Shown here in pieces: positions 50,595 through 60,551 of a DNA stretch of 64,000 nt (positions are counted from its first letter, which is position 1; every line of letters begins with the position of its first letter). A model generated the notes under the pieces. That model was given only the letters and a program-made list of their open reading frames with translations. It searched no databases and had not been told where the DNA came from. This stretch comes from Lachnospiraceae bacterium (lineage in GTDB: Bacteria; Bacillota; Clostridia; Lachnospirales; Lachnospiraceae), in contig JAILRO010000044.1 of NCBI GenBank assembly GCA_024698145.1, positions 1-64,000 on the forward strand, given 5' to 3'. The position numbers were made by a program, and so were the translations under genes.

Positions 50595-52991
50595 ATGAAG
50601 AGAGTATTATTCAAACGCTCACTAAGAGATTTAAAAGCTAATTTGCCTAGATACATGGCTCTGGGTATGCTTATCATTTTTTCAATATATATTGTATTAA
50701 GTCTTGTTGGTGCTGCTAATTCCGTTATGGTTCAGACTGCGGAATATGATGAGAAACTTAATTGTGAGGACGGTGAATTTTCCGTATTTGTGCCTTTGAC
50801 AGACTCGGAACTTAAGAGAATAACAGATAAAGGTGTTACAGTCGAGGAGATGTTTTTTCTTGATTATCTTATGCAGGATAACAGTGTCTGTCGAGTCTTT
50901 AAGACGAGGAAAGATATTAATAAGTTGACATTAAAGGAAGGACGTATGCCGGAAAATGATTCCGAAGCTGTCCTTGAAAGGCGTTATGCAGAAGTTGGTA
51001 ATATTAATATAGGCGATAAGATAACTCTCGGTAATTTTGAAGATGACACCAGCAGTACTTATGAATATACAGTTGTGGGAATAGGTGCCGTTTCTGATTA
51101 TAATGCTACGCTTAAGAATCTCTCGGATGCTGCTGTTTCAAGCAAAGATTTCGGTATTTGTTTTGTGACGGATAAGGCGTATGAGAAGTTAAAAGAAGCC
51201 AAGACGTCAATGAAGTCAGAGGAATATTATTATGCATACAAACTTAACGGCGCCTTGACCAATGTTCAACTTAAGGATATTTTGAAAGATAATTCTTTTA
51301 ATGCCAATTCTGTGGATGATGCATATTTTCGTGAATATTATGAAAGACTTTCAGGTGGAGGTGCATTAGCGGGTGTCATGCTTTCGATGTTTCAAGATAG
51401 TGCACTTTTTAAGGATAGCACCGCTAATTTAATTTCGCTTATGAAGGCCGAAGATAATGTAAGGATTGATGCAGCTGCCGATGATGTTCAGATTAATAAA
51501 AGTGCGGGAATGTTTGTAGGTGTTCTTCTTATGGTACTTTTTTCGTATGTCATATCAGTGTTTGTTGTTCATACAATTGATCAGGAGAGTGCTGTTATCG
51601 GAGCGTTATATTCCATGGGTGTTAAGAGGAAGGAGCTTATGCTGCACTATATCTTCATACCCGTAATGGTAACATTTATTTCAGGTCTTTTTGGACTTTT
51701 TTTTGCCACGACAAAATATGGCATCAAAGTGCAGATGCAGGACTGCTACAATTATTACTCAATGCCTGAAATGCGGCCGGAGGTGACGCTGTTTATGGTA
51801 ATATATGCAGTCATACTTCCACCGGTTATATCTGCGTTTGTAAATGTACTTGTAATAAGGAGCAGACTTAAGCGCACACCACTTTCACTTCTCAGGAATG
51901 AGCAGAGAGTGTCTAAGACTAAAGACGTGAAGCTTAAGAAAATGGAGTTTATAAGACTTTTCAAGATACGACAACTGCTCCGTGAGAGAAGAACGGGTTT
52001 CGCGGTTGTGTTTGGACTTTTTATGAGTCTGCTTGTGGCTATGCTTGCGCTCAATATATATGTGTATTGTGACAAAGTTAAGAAAAGAAATGTAGAGGAT
52101 ACTCATTTTGAATATATGTACACATATAAATACCCAAGCGAAAAGGTGCCTGAGGGTGGATATGAGGCAGTTGCCAAGAGCATGAAGAAACGCTTTAGCG
52201 TTTACAATTTTGATGTGACGGTACTTGGAATAAACAAAGACAATCCTTTCTTTGATATTGAAAGGTTGCCAAAGAGCAAGAACGAGGTTGTGGTAAGTGA
52301 TTCATTTGCATACAAATATCAATTAAAGGAAGGCGAAGAATTTACCTTGGTAACTGAAGATGGTGACAGGGCGTATGCATTTACTGTGGCCGGAATTACC
52401 CGTTATTCGCCATCGTTTATGATATTCATGGATATTGACGAATGCAGGGAATTGTTCGGAGAAATGGATGATTATTATAACGTGGTATTTTCTGATCACA
52501 AATTGAATATTCCCGGACCAAGACTATATAGTACTCTTACAAAAGCGGATGTAGAAAATGCCGCTGAGGTTTTTCTTGAGATGATGATGTCAATGATAGT
52601 TACAATGAGTGTTGCGTCGGCGGTTATATTTGTTGTTGTAATGTATCTCATGATGAAAATGATGCTTGATAAGGCATCGTTTAATATCGCGCTTGTTAAG
52701 ATATTTGGATTCCGCGATAAGGAAGTCAGAAGGATGTACCTTGATGGCAATTTCTATATTGTTGCAGGTGGTACGCTTATATCAATTCCGATTTGCAAAG
52801 CAATTCTTGATTACGTGTATCCAAATTACCTTGTGGCAAATGTGGCATCTGCCTTTGAACAGTCATTTCCATTCTATATATATGTAATTGTTATCCTATC
52901 AATAATCGTGCTTTATTTTGTTATCAATAATGCGCTTGTCGGCAGAATTAAGCAAATGGTTCCGGCACAGGTGCTTAAGAACCGAGAGTGA
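50595..52991 (+). CDS. FtsX-like ABC transporter permease
   Basis: Large extracytoplasmic N-terminal domain with repeated FtsX-like TM blocks; coupled to the preceding ATPase gene. Confidence 0.92.
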   Translation: MKRVLFKRSLRDLKANLPRYMALGMLIIFSIYIVLSLVGAANSVMVQTAEYDEKLNCEDGEFSVFVPLTDSELKRITDKGVTVEEMFFLDYLMQDNSVCRVFKTRKDINKLTLKEGRMPENDSEAVLERRYAEVGNINIGDKITLGNFEDDTSSTYEYTVVGIGAVSDYNATLKNLSDAAVSSKDFGICFVTDKAYEKLKEAKTSMKSEEYYYAYKLNGALTNVQLKDILKDNSFNANSVDDAYFREYYERLSGGGALAGVMLSMFQDSALFKDSTANLISLMKAEDNVRIDAAADDVQINKSAGMFVGVLLMVLFSYVISVFVVHTIDQESAVIGALYSMGVKRKELMLHYIFIPVMVTFISGLFGLFFATTKYGIKVQMQDCYNYYSMPEMRPEVTLFMVIYAVILPPVISAFVNVLVIRSRLKRTPLSLLRNEQRVSKTKDVKLKKMEFIRLFKIRQLLRERRTGFAVVFGLFMSLLVAMLALNIYVYCDKVKKRNVEDTHFEYMYTYKYPSEKVPEGGYEAVAKSMKKRFSVYNFDVTVLGINKDNPFFDIERLPKSKNEVVVSDSFAYKYQLKEGEEFTLVTEDGDRAYAFTVAGITRYSPSFMIFMDIDECRELFGEMDDYYNVVFSDHKLNIPGPRLYSTLTKADVENAAEVFLEMMMSMIVTMSVASAVIFVVVMYLMMKMMLDKASFNIALVKIFGFRDKEVRRMYLDGNFYIVAGGTLISIPICKAILDYVYPNYLVANVASAFEQSFPFYIYVIVILSIIVLYFVINNALVGRIKQMVPAQVLKNRE

Positions 52992-53009
52992 TAAGGAGGG
53001 AAGATAAAC

Positions 53010-53372
53010 ATGAGTCCTGAAATGTCAAATGCATTAATATTTGTAGTAGTTGTTGTTATATTTATTTTTGCTGTTAAGAATTCTATACCACATTTTATGG
53101 GCAAGGGGGCATGTTGCGGTGGAGGTGACAAAGGAAAAGTCATTAAACCGAAGAAACTTGACAAGGTAATTGCAATTAAAAGAATTAAGATAGGTGGGAT
53201 GCACTGCGAAAATTGCTCGAGACGCGTCCAGAACGCACTTAATTCAATTGAAGGTGTTAACGCAAAAGTAAAACTATCAAGAGAACTTGCAATCATAAAA
53301 ATTGATCGTGAGATAGATGATGGTGTATTCAAGAAAGCGATAACGGATTTGGGGTATGAAGTGAAAGAGTAA
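53010..53372 (+). CDS. Membrane-anchored HMA (heavy-metal-associated) protein with Cys cluster
   Basis: N-terminal TM (LIFVVVVVIFIFAV), GACCGGG, then HMA domain IGGMHCENCSRRVQNALNSIEGV. Confidence 0.88.
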   Translation: MSPEMSNALIFVVVVVIFIFAVKNSIPHFMGKGACCGGGDKGKVIKPKKLDKVIAIKRIKIGGMHCENCSRRVQNALNSIEGVNAKVKLSRELAIIKIDREIDDGVFKKAITDLGYEVKE

Positions 53373-53424
53373 TGGTTAGCAGACATACATTTGATGATGG
53401 ATGTGTTAGGAAAAGGAGTACATT

Positions 53425-53820
53425 ATGGGGAAGAGTAGTTCATCAGAGGATTACATGAAAGTCATTTTAATCCTTCATAAAAGAAAAGGCTTGGTTAGAT
53501 CCGTTGATATTGCGGAAGAGATGGGCGTAACTAAGCCTAGTGTCAGCAATGCAATGAAGAAACTTCGGGAAGAAAAAATGATCTATTTTGGCGATGATGG
53601 TAACATTATTTTTACAGACGAAGGAAGAACATTTGCTGAGAAAATATATAGCAAACATTCATTGCTATCAAAATTATTAAGAATTATAGGCGTTAATAAA
53701 GATACCGCTGATAAAGAGGCGTGCATGATGGAACACGCAATCAGTGATGAGACATATAAATGTCTCGGTGAGTTCATTAACGCTCATGGTGGCGAGACGT
53801 TTATGGAAAAGAAAATATAA
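53425..53820 (+). CDS. DtxR/MntR family metal-dependent transcriptional regulator (second)
   Basis: VRSVDIAEEMGVTKPSVSNAMKKLREEKMIYFGDDGNIIFTDEGRTFAEKIYSKHSLLSKLLRIIGVNKDTADKEACMMEHAISD. Confidence 0.93.
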   Translation: MGKSSSSEDYMKVILILHKRKGLVRSVDIAEEMGVTKPSVSNAMKKLREEKMIYFGDDGNIIFTDEGRTFAEKIYSKHSLLSKLLRIIGVNKDTADKEACMMEHAISDETYKCLGEFINAHGGETFMEKKI

Positions 53821-53871
53821 ATGGAGGAAATTAATTGTGAATGAAACAGAAAATAAGAAGTAAAAAGGGTA

Positions 53872-53900
53872 TTGACAATTAAAAACAGTTAGCATATACT
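53872..53900 (+). promoter_or_regulatory. Sigma-A type promoter upstream of enolase
   Basis: TTGACA (53872-53877), 17-nt spacer, TATACT (53895-53900). Confidence 0.85.
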
Positions 53901-53925
53901 AACTATAGAGTTAGCAAATGCTAAC
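53888..53925. promoter_or_regulatory. Tandem putative DtxR-family operators
   Basis: GTTAGCATATACTAAC (53888-53903, covering the -10) and GTTAGCAAATGCTAAC (53910-53925). Confidence 0.88.
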
Positions 53926-53944
53926 TGAATAAATCATGTTAATT

Positions 53945-53974
53945 CTCCCGGAAGAAAGCTGTGACTTCCGGGAG
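53945..53974 (+). promoter_or_regulatory. Perfect 10-bp stem-loop in the enolase 5' leader
   Basis: CTCCCGGAAG-aaagctgtga-CTTCCGGGAG; no T-tract, 33 nt before the ATG. Confidence 0.7.
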
Positions 53975-54004
53975 AACCTTGTGTTATAAGAAAGGAAGGA
54001 ATAA

Positions 54005-55306
<1,302 letters not shown>

Positions 55307-55380
55307 CAACATTGATTAAGAATAAGTATGTATTGTAATGACAACTCCGTGGTAAAAGCGGAGTTGTTTAACGAGGTTGA

Positions 55381-55396
55381 GTTAGTCAAAACTAAC
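55381..55396. promoter_or_regulatory. Putative DtxR-family operator GTTAG-N6-CTAAC
   Basis: GTTAGTCAAAACTAAC just upstream of the ZIP transporter. Confidence 0.85.
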
Positions 55397-55425
55397 TTGT
55401 ATGTGCAATGTGAAAGGTGAGTGGT

Positions 55426-56211
55426 ATGATGATTAATACAATCATGATTGGTTTAATGATTCCTTTTATAGGTACAGCGACAGGCTCGGCATGTGTATTT
55501 GTTTTACGTGATCAATTAAAAATCGGTGTGCAAAAAGCATTGACGGGTTTTGCGGCTGGCGTTATGGTTGCAGCCTCAATATGGAGCCTTATTATCCCGG
55601 CGATAGAACAGTCGGAGAATATGGGTAATTTTGCGTTTTTGCCTGCATTTATAGGCTTTTGGATTGGAGTTTTTTTTCTGCTTTTGCTTGACCATATTAT
55701 ACCGCATTTGCATATAGGTGCTTCAAAAGCGGAAGGTGTAAAAAGTCATTTGACTAGAACTGTCATGCTTGTGCTTGCAGTTACACTTCACAATATTCCG
55801 GAAGGAATGGCTGTTGGAGTTGTCTATGCCGGACTACTTAGCGGCTCTGATAAGATTACCGCGGGCGCGGCGTTGGCACTTGCTCTTGGAATTGCAATAC
55901 AGAATTTTCCGGAGGGTGCAATAATATCCATGCCGCTTTATGCAGAGGGAAAGAGCAAACCGAAATCATTTTGGTTGGGTGTTTTATCGGGAGCAGTCGA
56001 GCCGGTGTTTGGTGGGCTTACTGTTATTCTTGCAGGAATGATTCTGCCTGCAATGCCTTATCTTTTGTCGTTTGCAGCGGGAGCAATGCTTTATGTTGTT
56101 GTGGAAGAACTTATACCGGAGATGGCAGCGGGAGAGCATTCGCACGTAGGAGTTATTGCATTTGCAATAGGTTTCAGTCTTATGATGACATTGGATGTGG
56201 CACTAGGATAA
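55426..56211 (+). CDS. ZIP family metal transporter
   Basis: VTLHNIPEGMAVGVVYA and GIAIQNFPEGAIISMPL; polytopic ZIP signature. Confidence 0.94.
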   Translation: MMINTIMIGLMIPFIGTATGSACVFVLRDQLKIGVQKALTGFAAGVMVAASIWSLIIPAIEQSENMGNFAFLPAFIGFWIGVFFLLLLDHIIPHLHIGASKAEGVKSHLTRTVMLVLAVTLHNIPEGMAVGVVYAGLLSGSDKITAGAALALALGIAIQNFPEGAIISMPLYAEGKSKPKSFWLGVLSGAVEPVFGGLTVILAGMILPAMPYLLSFAAGAMLYVVVEELIPEMAAGEHSHVGVIAFAIGFSLMMTLDVALG

Positions 56212-56245
56212 TAAAAAATAAATATAAACAATTAAGGAGGCTAAC

Positions 56246-57025
56246 ATGGGTTTAGAGTTTGGAGATGTTCAGGAAACAGCGTTGATTCCGCTTGCTATTA
56301 AGGCAAGTGAAACAGCAAGACCAAATGCGAGGATTAAGGATGAAAAAGCAAAAGAAATTATCGATTCACTCGGAATTGATGTCAGTAAATACGATCCTTT
56401 TCTGTCACATGAAGGAGTTGTTGCGAGAACGATATTGTTTAGAAATAAGCTAAAGGCTTTTTTTAATAAATATCCGGAAGCAGTAGGCATTAATTTGGGG
56501 TGTGGTTTTGATGATAAATTTGTACAGATTGATAACGGAAGACTTAGATGGTACGACGTTGATCTGCCGGACCAGATTGAAAAAAGACGAAAAGTTTATG
56601 AGGATAGAGAAAGATGCATAATGCTTGATGGTAGTGCTCTTGATGGAGAGTGGACAAAAAATATACCGGAAAGTGATCAGTACGTTATTGTAATGGAAGG
56701 TGTACTTGAATACTTTTCTAAAGAGCAGGTAAAAACATGCTTAAACATGATTTGCGATAGTTTCCCTCATGGTTATCTTCTTGCGGAATTACATTCGCCA
56801 TTTCTTGAAAAACACGGTAGCCACCATGATGCAGTAAAGCATACAAATGCAACATTTGGCTGGGGGACAAAATCAGGAAGAGAGTATCTTGAGCTGGAAC
56901 CACGTATGAATTTTGTTTCGGAAACAAGTTATAACGAAGAAATGAAGAAGTATTCAATTCGTGGAAAGATATTTGCTATCGTAGGTAGGAATATCAATAA
57001 CCGAATAGCTATTTTTAAGTGGTAG
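56246..57025 (+). CDS. SAM-dependent methyltransferase (LCM/TcmP-like family)
   Basis: INLGCGFDDKFVQIDNGRLRWYDVDLPDQIEKRRKVY and VIVMEGVLEYFSKEQV. Confidence 0.88.
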   Translation: MGLEFGDVQETALIPLAIKASETARPNARIKDEKAKEIIDSLGIDVSKYDPFLSHEGVVARTILFRNKLKAFFNKYPEAVGINLGCGFDDKFVQIDNGRLRWYDVDLPDQIEKRRKVYEDRERCIMLDGSALDGEWTKNIPESDQYVIVMEGVLEYFSKEQVKTCLNMICDSFPHGYLLAELHSPFLEKHGSHHDAVKHTNATFGWGTKSGREYLELEPRMNFVSETSYNEEMKKYSIRGKIFAIVGRNINNRIAIFKW

Positions 57026-57049
57026 AGCAAAAAGAGGGAGGACATAACA

Positions 57050-58813
57050 TTGGGAAAGACGCCAAAATACGATCACATGAAATTAATAAGGCAGTATGCC
57101 AGAGGTCATAAAACACTTATTACTCTAGGAAGACTTCTGGCAGGAGTAAGTGCCGTGCTTGCACTTGTTCCGTATTACAGTCTCTGGAAAATTATTAAAA
57201 TAGCTGTTGATGGAAAAAATACGGATAAAATCAGTAGTCTTGCGTGGTTTGCGGTTGCCATGACTGTGGCATCGTTGCTCGTATATATTGTTGCGCTTTT
57301 ATGTACACACGTAGCGGCGTTTCGTGTGCAGGCTAATCTTCGAAGCGGACTCATGAGAAGAATTATTACGCTTCCTTTAGGTGTTTTTGATGAGGATGGA
57401 ACAGGTAAGATCAGACGTACTGTAAATGATTCAACCGCTGCAACTGAAACTTTTATTGCACATAATCTTCCTGACAAAGCAGTAGCTACTGTAACGCCAA
57501 TTGGTCTTCTTGTTCTTATATTCGCATTTAACTGGAAAATCGGATTGATATGTATGGTGCCGGCAGTTATTGGTTTCTTATGCATGATGTCGATGATGGG
57601 AGAAGGAATGCAACAAAAGATGAAAGAATATCAGAACGCGTTGGATACTATGAGTAGTGAAGCTACAGAGTATGTAAGAGGTGTGCCTGTAGTTAAGACG
57701 TTTGGACAGACAGTCCACTCATTTAAACGCTTTAAGACCTGCATAGACGGTTATGGAAAATGGACGACTGATTATACATTGATGCTTAGATTACCTATGA
57801 TAGGATTTATGACATGCATTAACGCTATTTTTGCATTTATCGTTATAGCAGCTTATGTAGTTACGAAAGATGGGATTATGTCGGCAGATATTCTCAATAT
57901 AATGTACTACATAATTGTTACGCCTCTTATTACTGTTGCACTTACCAAGATTGCATATTCGGGCGAGGCGGAGATGACACTTATTGACGCACTTAAACGT
58001 GTTGATGGCATAATGGAAATTAATCCACTAGAAGAAGGAAAGGCAAGTACGTCGTTAAAGGATTATGGTATAGAACTAAAAAATGTTACATACAGGTACA
58101 AAGATGCAACTTATGATGCCGTAAGTGATGTGTCACTTACAATTGCACAGGGCGCACATGTTGCTTTTGTTGGACCTTCAGGTTCGGGCAAAACAACTCT
58201 TGCAGAACTTTTGGTTCGATTCTTTGATGTTAGTCAAGGAGAAATTTTGATAGGCGGATTAAATGTCAAAGATATGCCGTCAAAAAAACTTATGCAATGC
58301 GTTTCGTTTGTATTTCAGGATAGCAGACTGATTAAGAAATCGATTCTTGAAAATGTTCGTATGGGAAAGCCTGATGCGACAGAGGAAGAGGTACTTGAGG
58401 CACTAAAAAAAGCACAGTGTATGGATATAATTGAAAAACTTCCAAATGGAATACATACTGTAATAGGAGAGAAAGGAACTTACTTATCAGGCGGTGAACA
58501 ACAAAGAATTACAATTGCAAGAGCGGTTCTTAAAGATGCGCCGATTCTTATACTTGACGAGGCTACAGCATTTGCAGATCCCGATAATGAAAGTAAGGTT
58601 CAAAAAGCATTTGAGGAATTGTCAAAGGGAAAAACTCTTATCATGATAGCACACAGATTAAGCACGGTTATGAATGCAGACAGAATATTTGTTATGGATA
58701 GAGGTAAATGTGTTGAGATGGGAACTCACGAAGAACTCATGCAAAATGGAGGACTTTATCAGCGTATGTTTAACGAGTATTCAAAATCAATCGAGTGGAA
58801 GGTGGGTGCTTAA
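57050..58813 (+). CDS. ABC transporter, fused permease/ATPase (half 1)
   Basis: N-terminal six-TM domain; VGPSGSGKTTLAELLVRFFD; LSGGEQQRITIARAVLKDAPILILDEATAFADP. Confidence 0.93.
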   Translation: MGKTPKYDHMKLIRQYARGHKTLITLGRLLAGVSAVLALVPYYSLWKIIKIAVDGKNTDKISSLAWFAVAMTVASLLVYIVALLCTHVAAFRVQANLRSGLMRRIITLPLGVFDEDGTGKIRRTVNDSTAATETFIAHNLPDKAVATVTPIGLLVLIFAFNWKIGLICMVPAVIGFLCMMSMMGEGMQQKMKEYQNALDTMSSEATEYVRGVPVVKTFGQTVHSFKRFKTCIDGYGKWTTDYTLMLRLPMIGFMTCINAIFAFIVIAAYVVTKDGIMSADILNIMYYIIVTPLITVALTKIAYSGEAEMTLIDALKRVDGIMEINPLEEGKASTSLKDYGIELKNVTYRYKDATYDAVSDVSLTIAQGAHVAFVGPSGSGKTTLAELLVRFFDVSQGEILIGGLNVKDMPSKKLMQCVSFVFQDSRLIKKSILENVRMGKPDATEEEVLEALKKAQCMDIIEKLPNGIHTVIGEKGTYLSGGEQQRITIARAVLKDAPILILDEATAFADPDNESKVQKAFEELSKGKTLIMIAHRLSTVMNADRIFVMDRGKCVEMGTHEELMQNGGLYQRMFNEYSKSIEWKVGA

Positions 58814-58814
58814 A

Positions 58815-60551
58815 ATGATAGAAAAATTACAACATAAATACGCACTTTCAAGAGAAGGTGCCGTTGATATGATAAAGGCTTGCATCAGTGTAACATTTAC
58901 CAACATTGCTCTTATGATGCCGGCAGGAATACTTTATTGTCTTATAAATGATATGCTTAACAACAATCTTACAAAAGACAGAATAACGTTTTATGTATTG
59001 GGAAGTATAGTTGTACTTTTTCTCGTTGCAATTACCAATTACATTCAGTACAATGCAACATTTCTTACCACTTACAAAGAGAGTGGTGTAAGAAGAACGA
59101 AGATTGCAGAGAAACTCAGAAAACTTCCGCTTTCGTATTTTGGTAAGAAAAATATTGCAGATTTAACGACTAATATCATGGGTGATTGCGCAATGATAGA
59201 GACTGCTTCAAGCCACTGGATACCGGAGCTGATTGGCGCTCTTATTTCGGTGAGCCTTGTTGGTGTAAGTCTTTTCTTTGCGTTTGACTGGAGAATGGTT
59301 ATTGCCAGCTTTTGGGTGATTCCGGTAGCGTTTATTATAGTTACAACATGCTCGGGTGCCGAGAAAAGAGCTGTTCGTAAGAACTCGGCAGTGAAGCTTG
59401 CATTTACCGATGGGGTTCAGGAATGTCTTGAATCAATAAGGGATTTGCGTGCCAACAACGCAGAGGACAGTTACATGGAGGAACTAGAAGAGAAAATAAG
59501 AAATGTCGAGAAAATGGCACTTTTTACTGAACTTAAGATGGCGGTATATGTCAATTCGGCAGCAATTATATTAAAACTTGGCATAGGAACGACTGCTGTT
59601 GTGGGAGGTATTCTTTTTGCAAAGGGTGAGATATCATTGCTTACTTTCTTTATGTTCCTAATGCTTGTATCCAGACTTTATTCACCTATGGAAATATCAT
59701 TACAGAACTTTGCGGCTATTATTGCAACATCAGTGCAATGCGAGAGACTTGATGAGGTTCTCTCTCATGAGATACAGAGCGGTGAAGATAACGTAAAATA
59801 TGATGGCTATGATATAGTGTTTGATCATGTGGGATTTAAGTATTCGGATGATACTGATGTTCTTACCGATGTATCATTTACCGCAAAACAGGGAGAAGTT
59901 ACGGCTCTAATAGGACCGAGCGGTGGTGGAAAGACCACTATATCGAGACTGGCTGCAAGATTCTGGGATGCAGATGATGGTAAGATAACGCTTGGTGGCG
60001 TTGATATATCAAAGGTGGATCCGGAAACACTTCTTGCAAATTATTCTATAGTTTTCCAGGACGTTACGCTTTTTAACAACTCTGTAATGGAGAATATAAG
60101 AATAGGAAAGAGCGGTGCGACTGATGAAGAAGTGATAAGAGCCGCACGACTTGCCAATTGTGATGAGTTTGTAAGCCTTCTTCCGGATGGTTACAACACC
60201 AATATCGGCGAGAACGGAAGCGAACTTTCGGGGGGCGAAAGACAAAGAATATCTATTGCAAGAGCATTCTTAAAAGATGCTCCGGTTATTCTTTTGGATG
60301 AAGCTACCGCATCGTTAGATGCAGAAAATGAAACTGCTATTCAGGAAGCACTCTCAAGACTTATCAAGGATAAGACTGTGCTAATTATAGCGCACAGAAT
60401 GAGAACAATTGCTAACGCTGACAATATTGTTGTGCTAAAAGACGGAGTTGTTGCAGAGCAGGGAACACCGGAGTTTCTTTCGTCGTATGACAGCATCTAC
60501 AGCCGTATGACTAAACAGCAATTGCTGTCACAAAACTGGAGAATGGTGTGA
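58815..60551 (+). CDS. ABC transporter, fused permease/ATPase (half 2)
   Basis: IGPSGGGKTTISRLAARFWD; LSGGERQRISIARAFLKDAPVILLDEATASLDAENE; translationally coupled to the preceding half. Confidence 0.93.
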   Translation: MIEKLQHKYALSREGAVDMIKACISVTFTNIALMMPAGILYCLINDMLNNNLTKDRITFYVLGSIVVLFLVAITNYIQYNATFLTTYKESGVRRTKIAEKLRKLPLSYFGKKNIADLTTNIMGDCAMIETASSHWIPELIGALISVSLVGVSLFFAFDWRMVIASFWVIPVAFIIVTTCSGAEKRAVRKNSAVKLAFTDGVQECLESIRDLRANNAEDSYMEELEEKIRNVEKMALFTELKMAVYVNSAAIILKLGIGTTAVVGGILFAKGEISLLTFFMFLMLVSRLYSPMEISLQNFAAIIATSVQCERLDEVLSHEIQSGEDNVKYDGYDIVFDHVGFKYSDDTDVLTDVSFTAKQGEVTALIGPSGGGKTTISRLAARFWDADDGKITLGGVDISKVDPETLLANYSIVFQDVTLFNNSVMENIRIGKSGATDEEVIRAARLANCDEFVSLLPDGYNTNIGENGSELSGGERQRISIARAFLKDAPVILLDEATASLDAENETAIQEALSRLIKDKTVLIIAHRMRTIANADNIVVLKDGVVAEQGTPEFLSSYDSIYSRMTKQQLLSQNWRMV

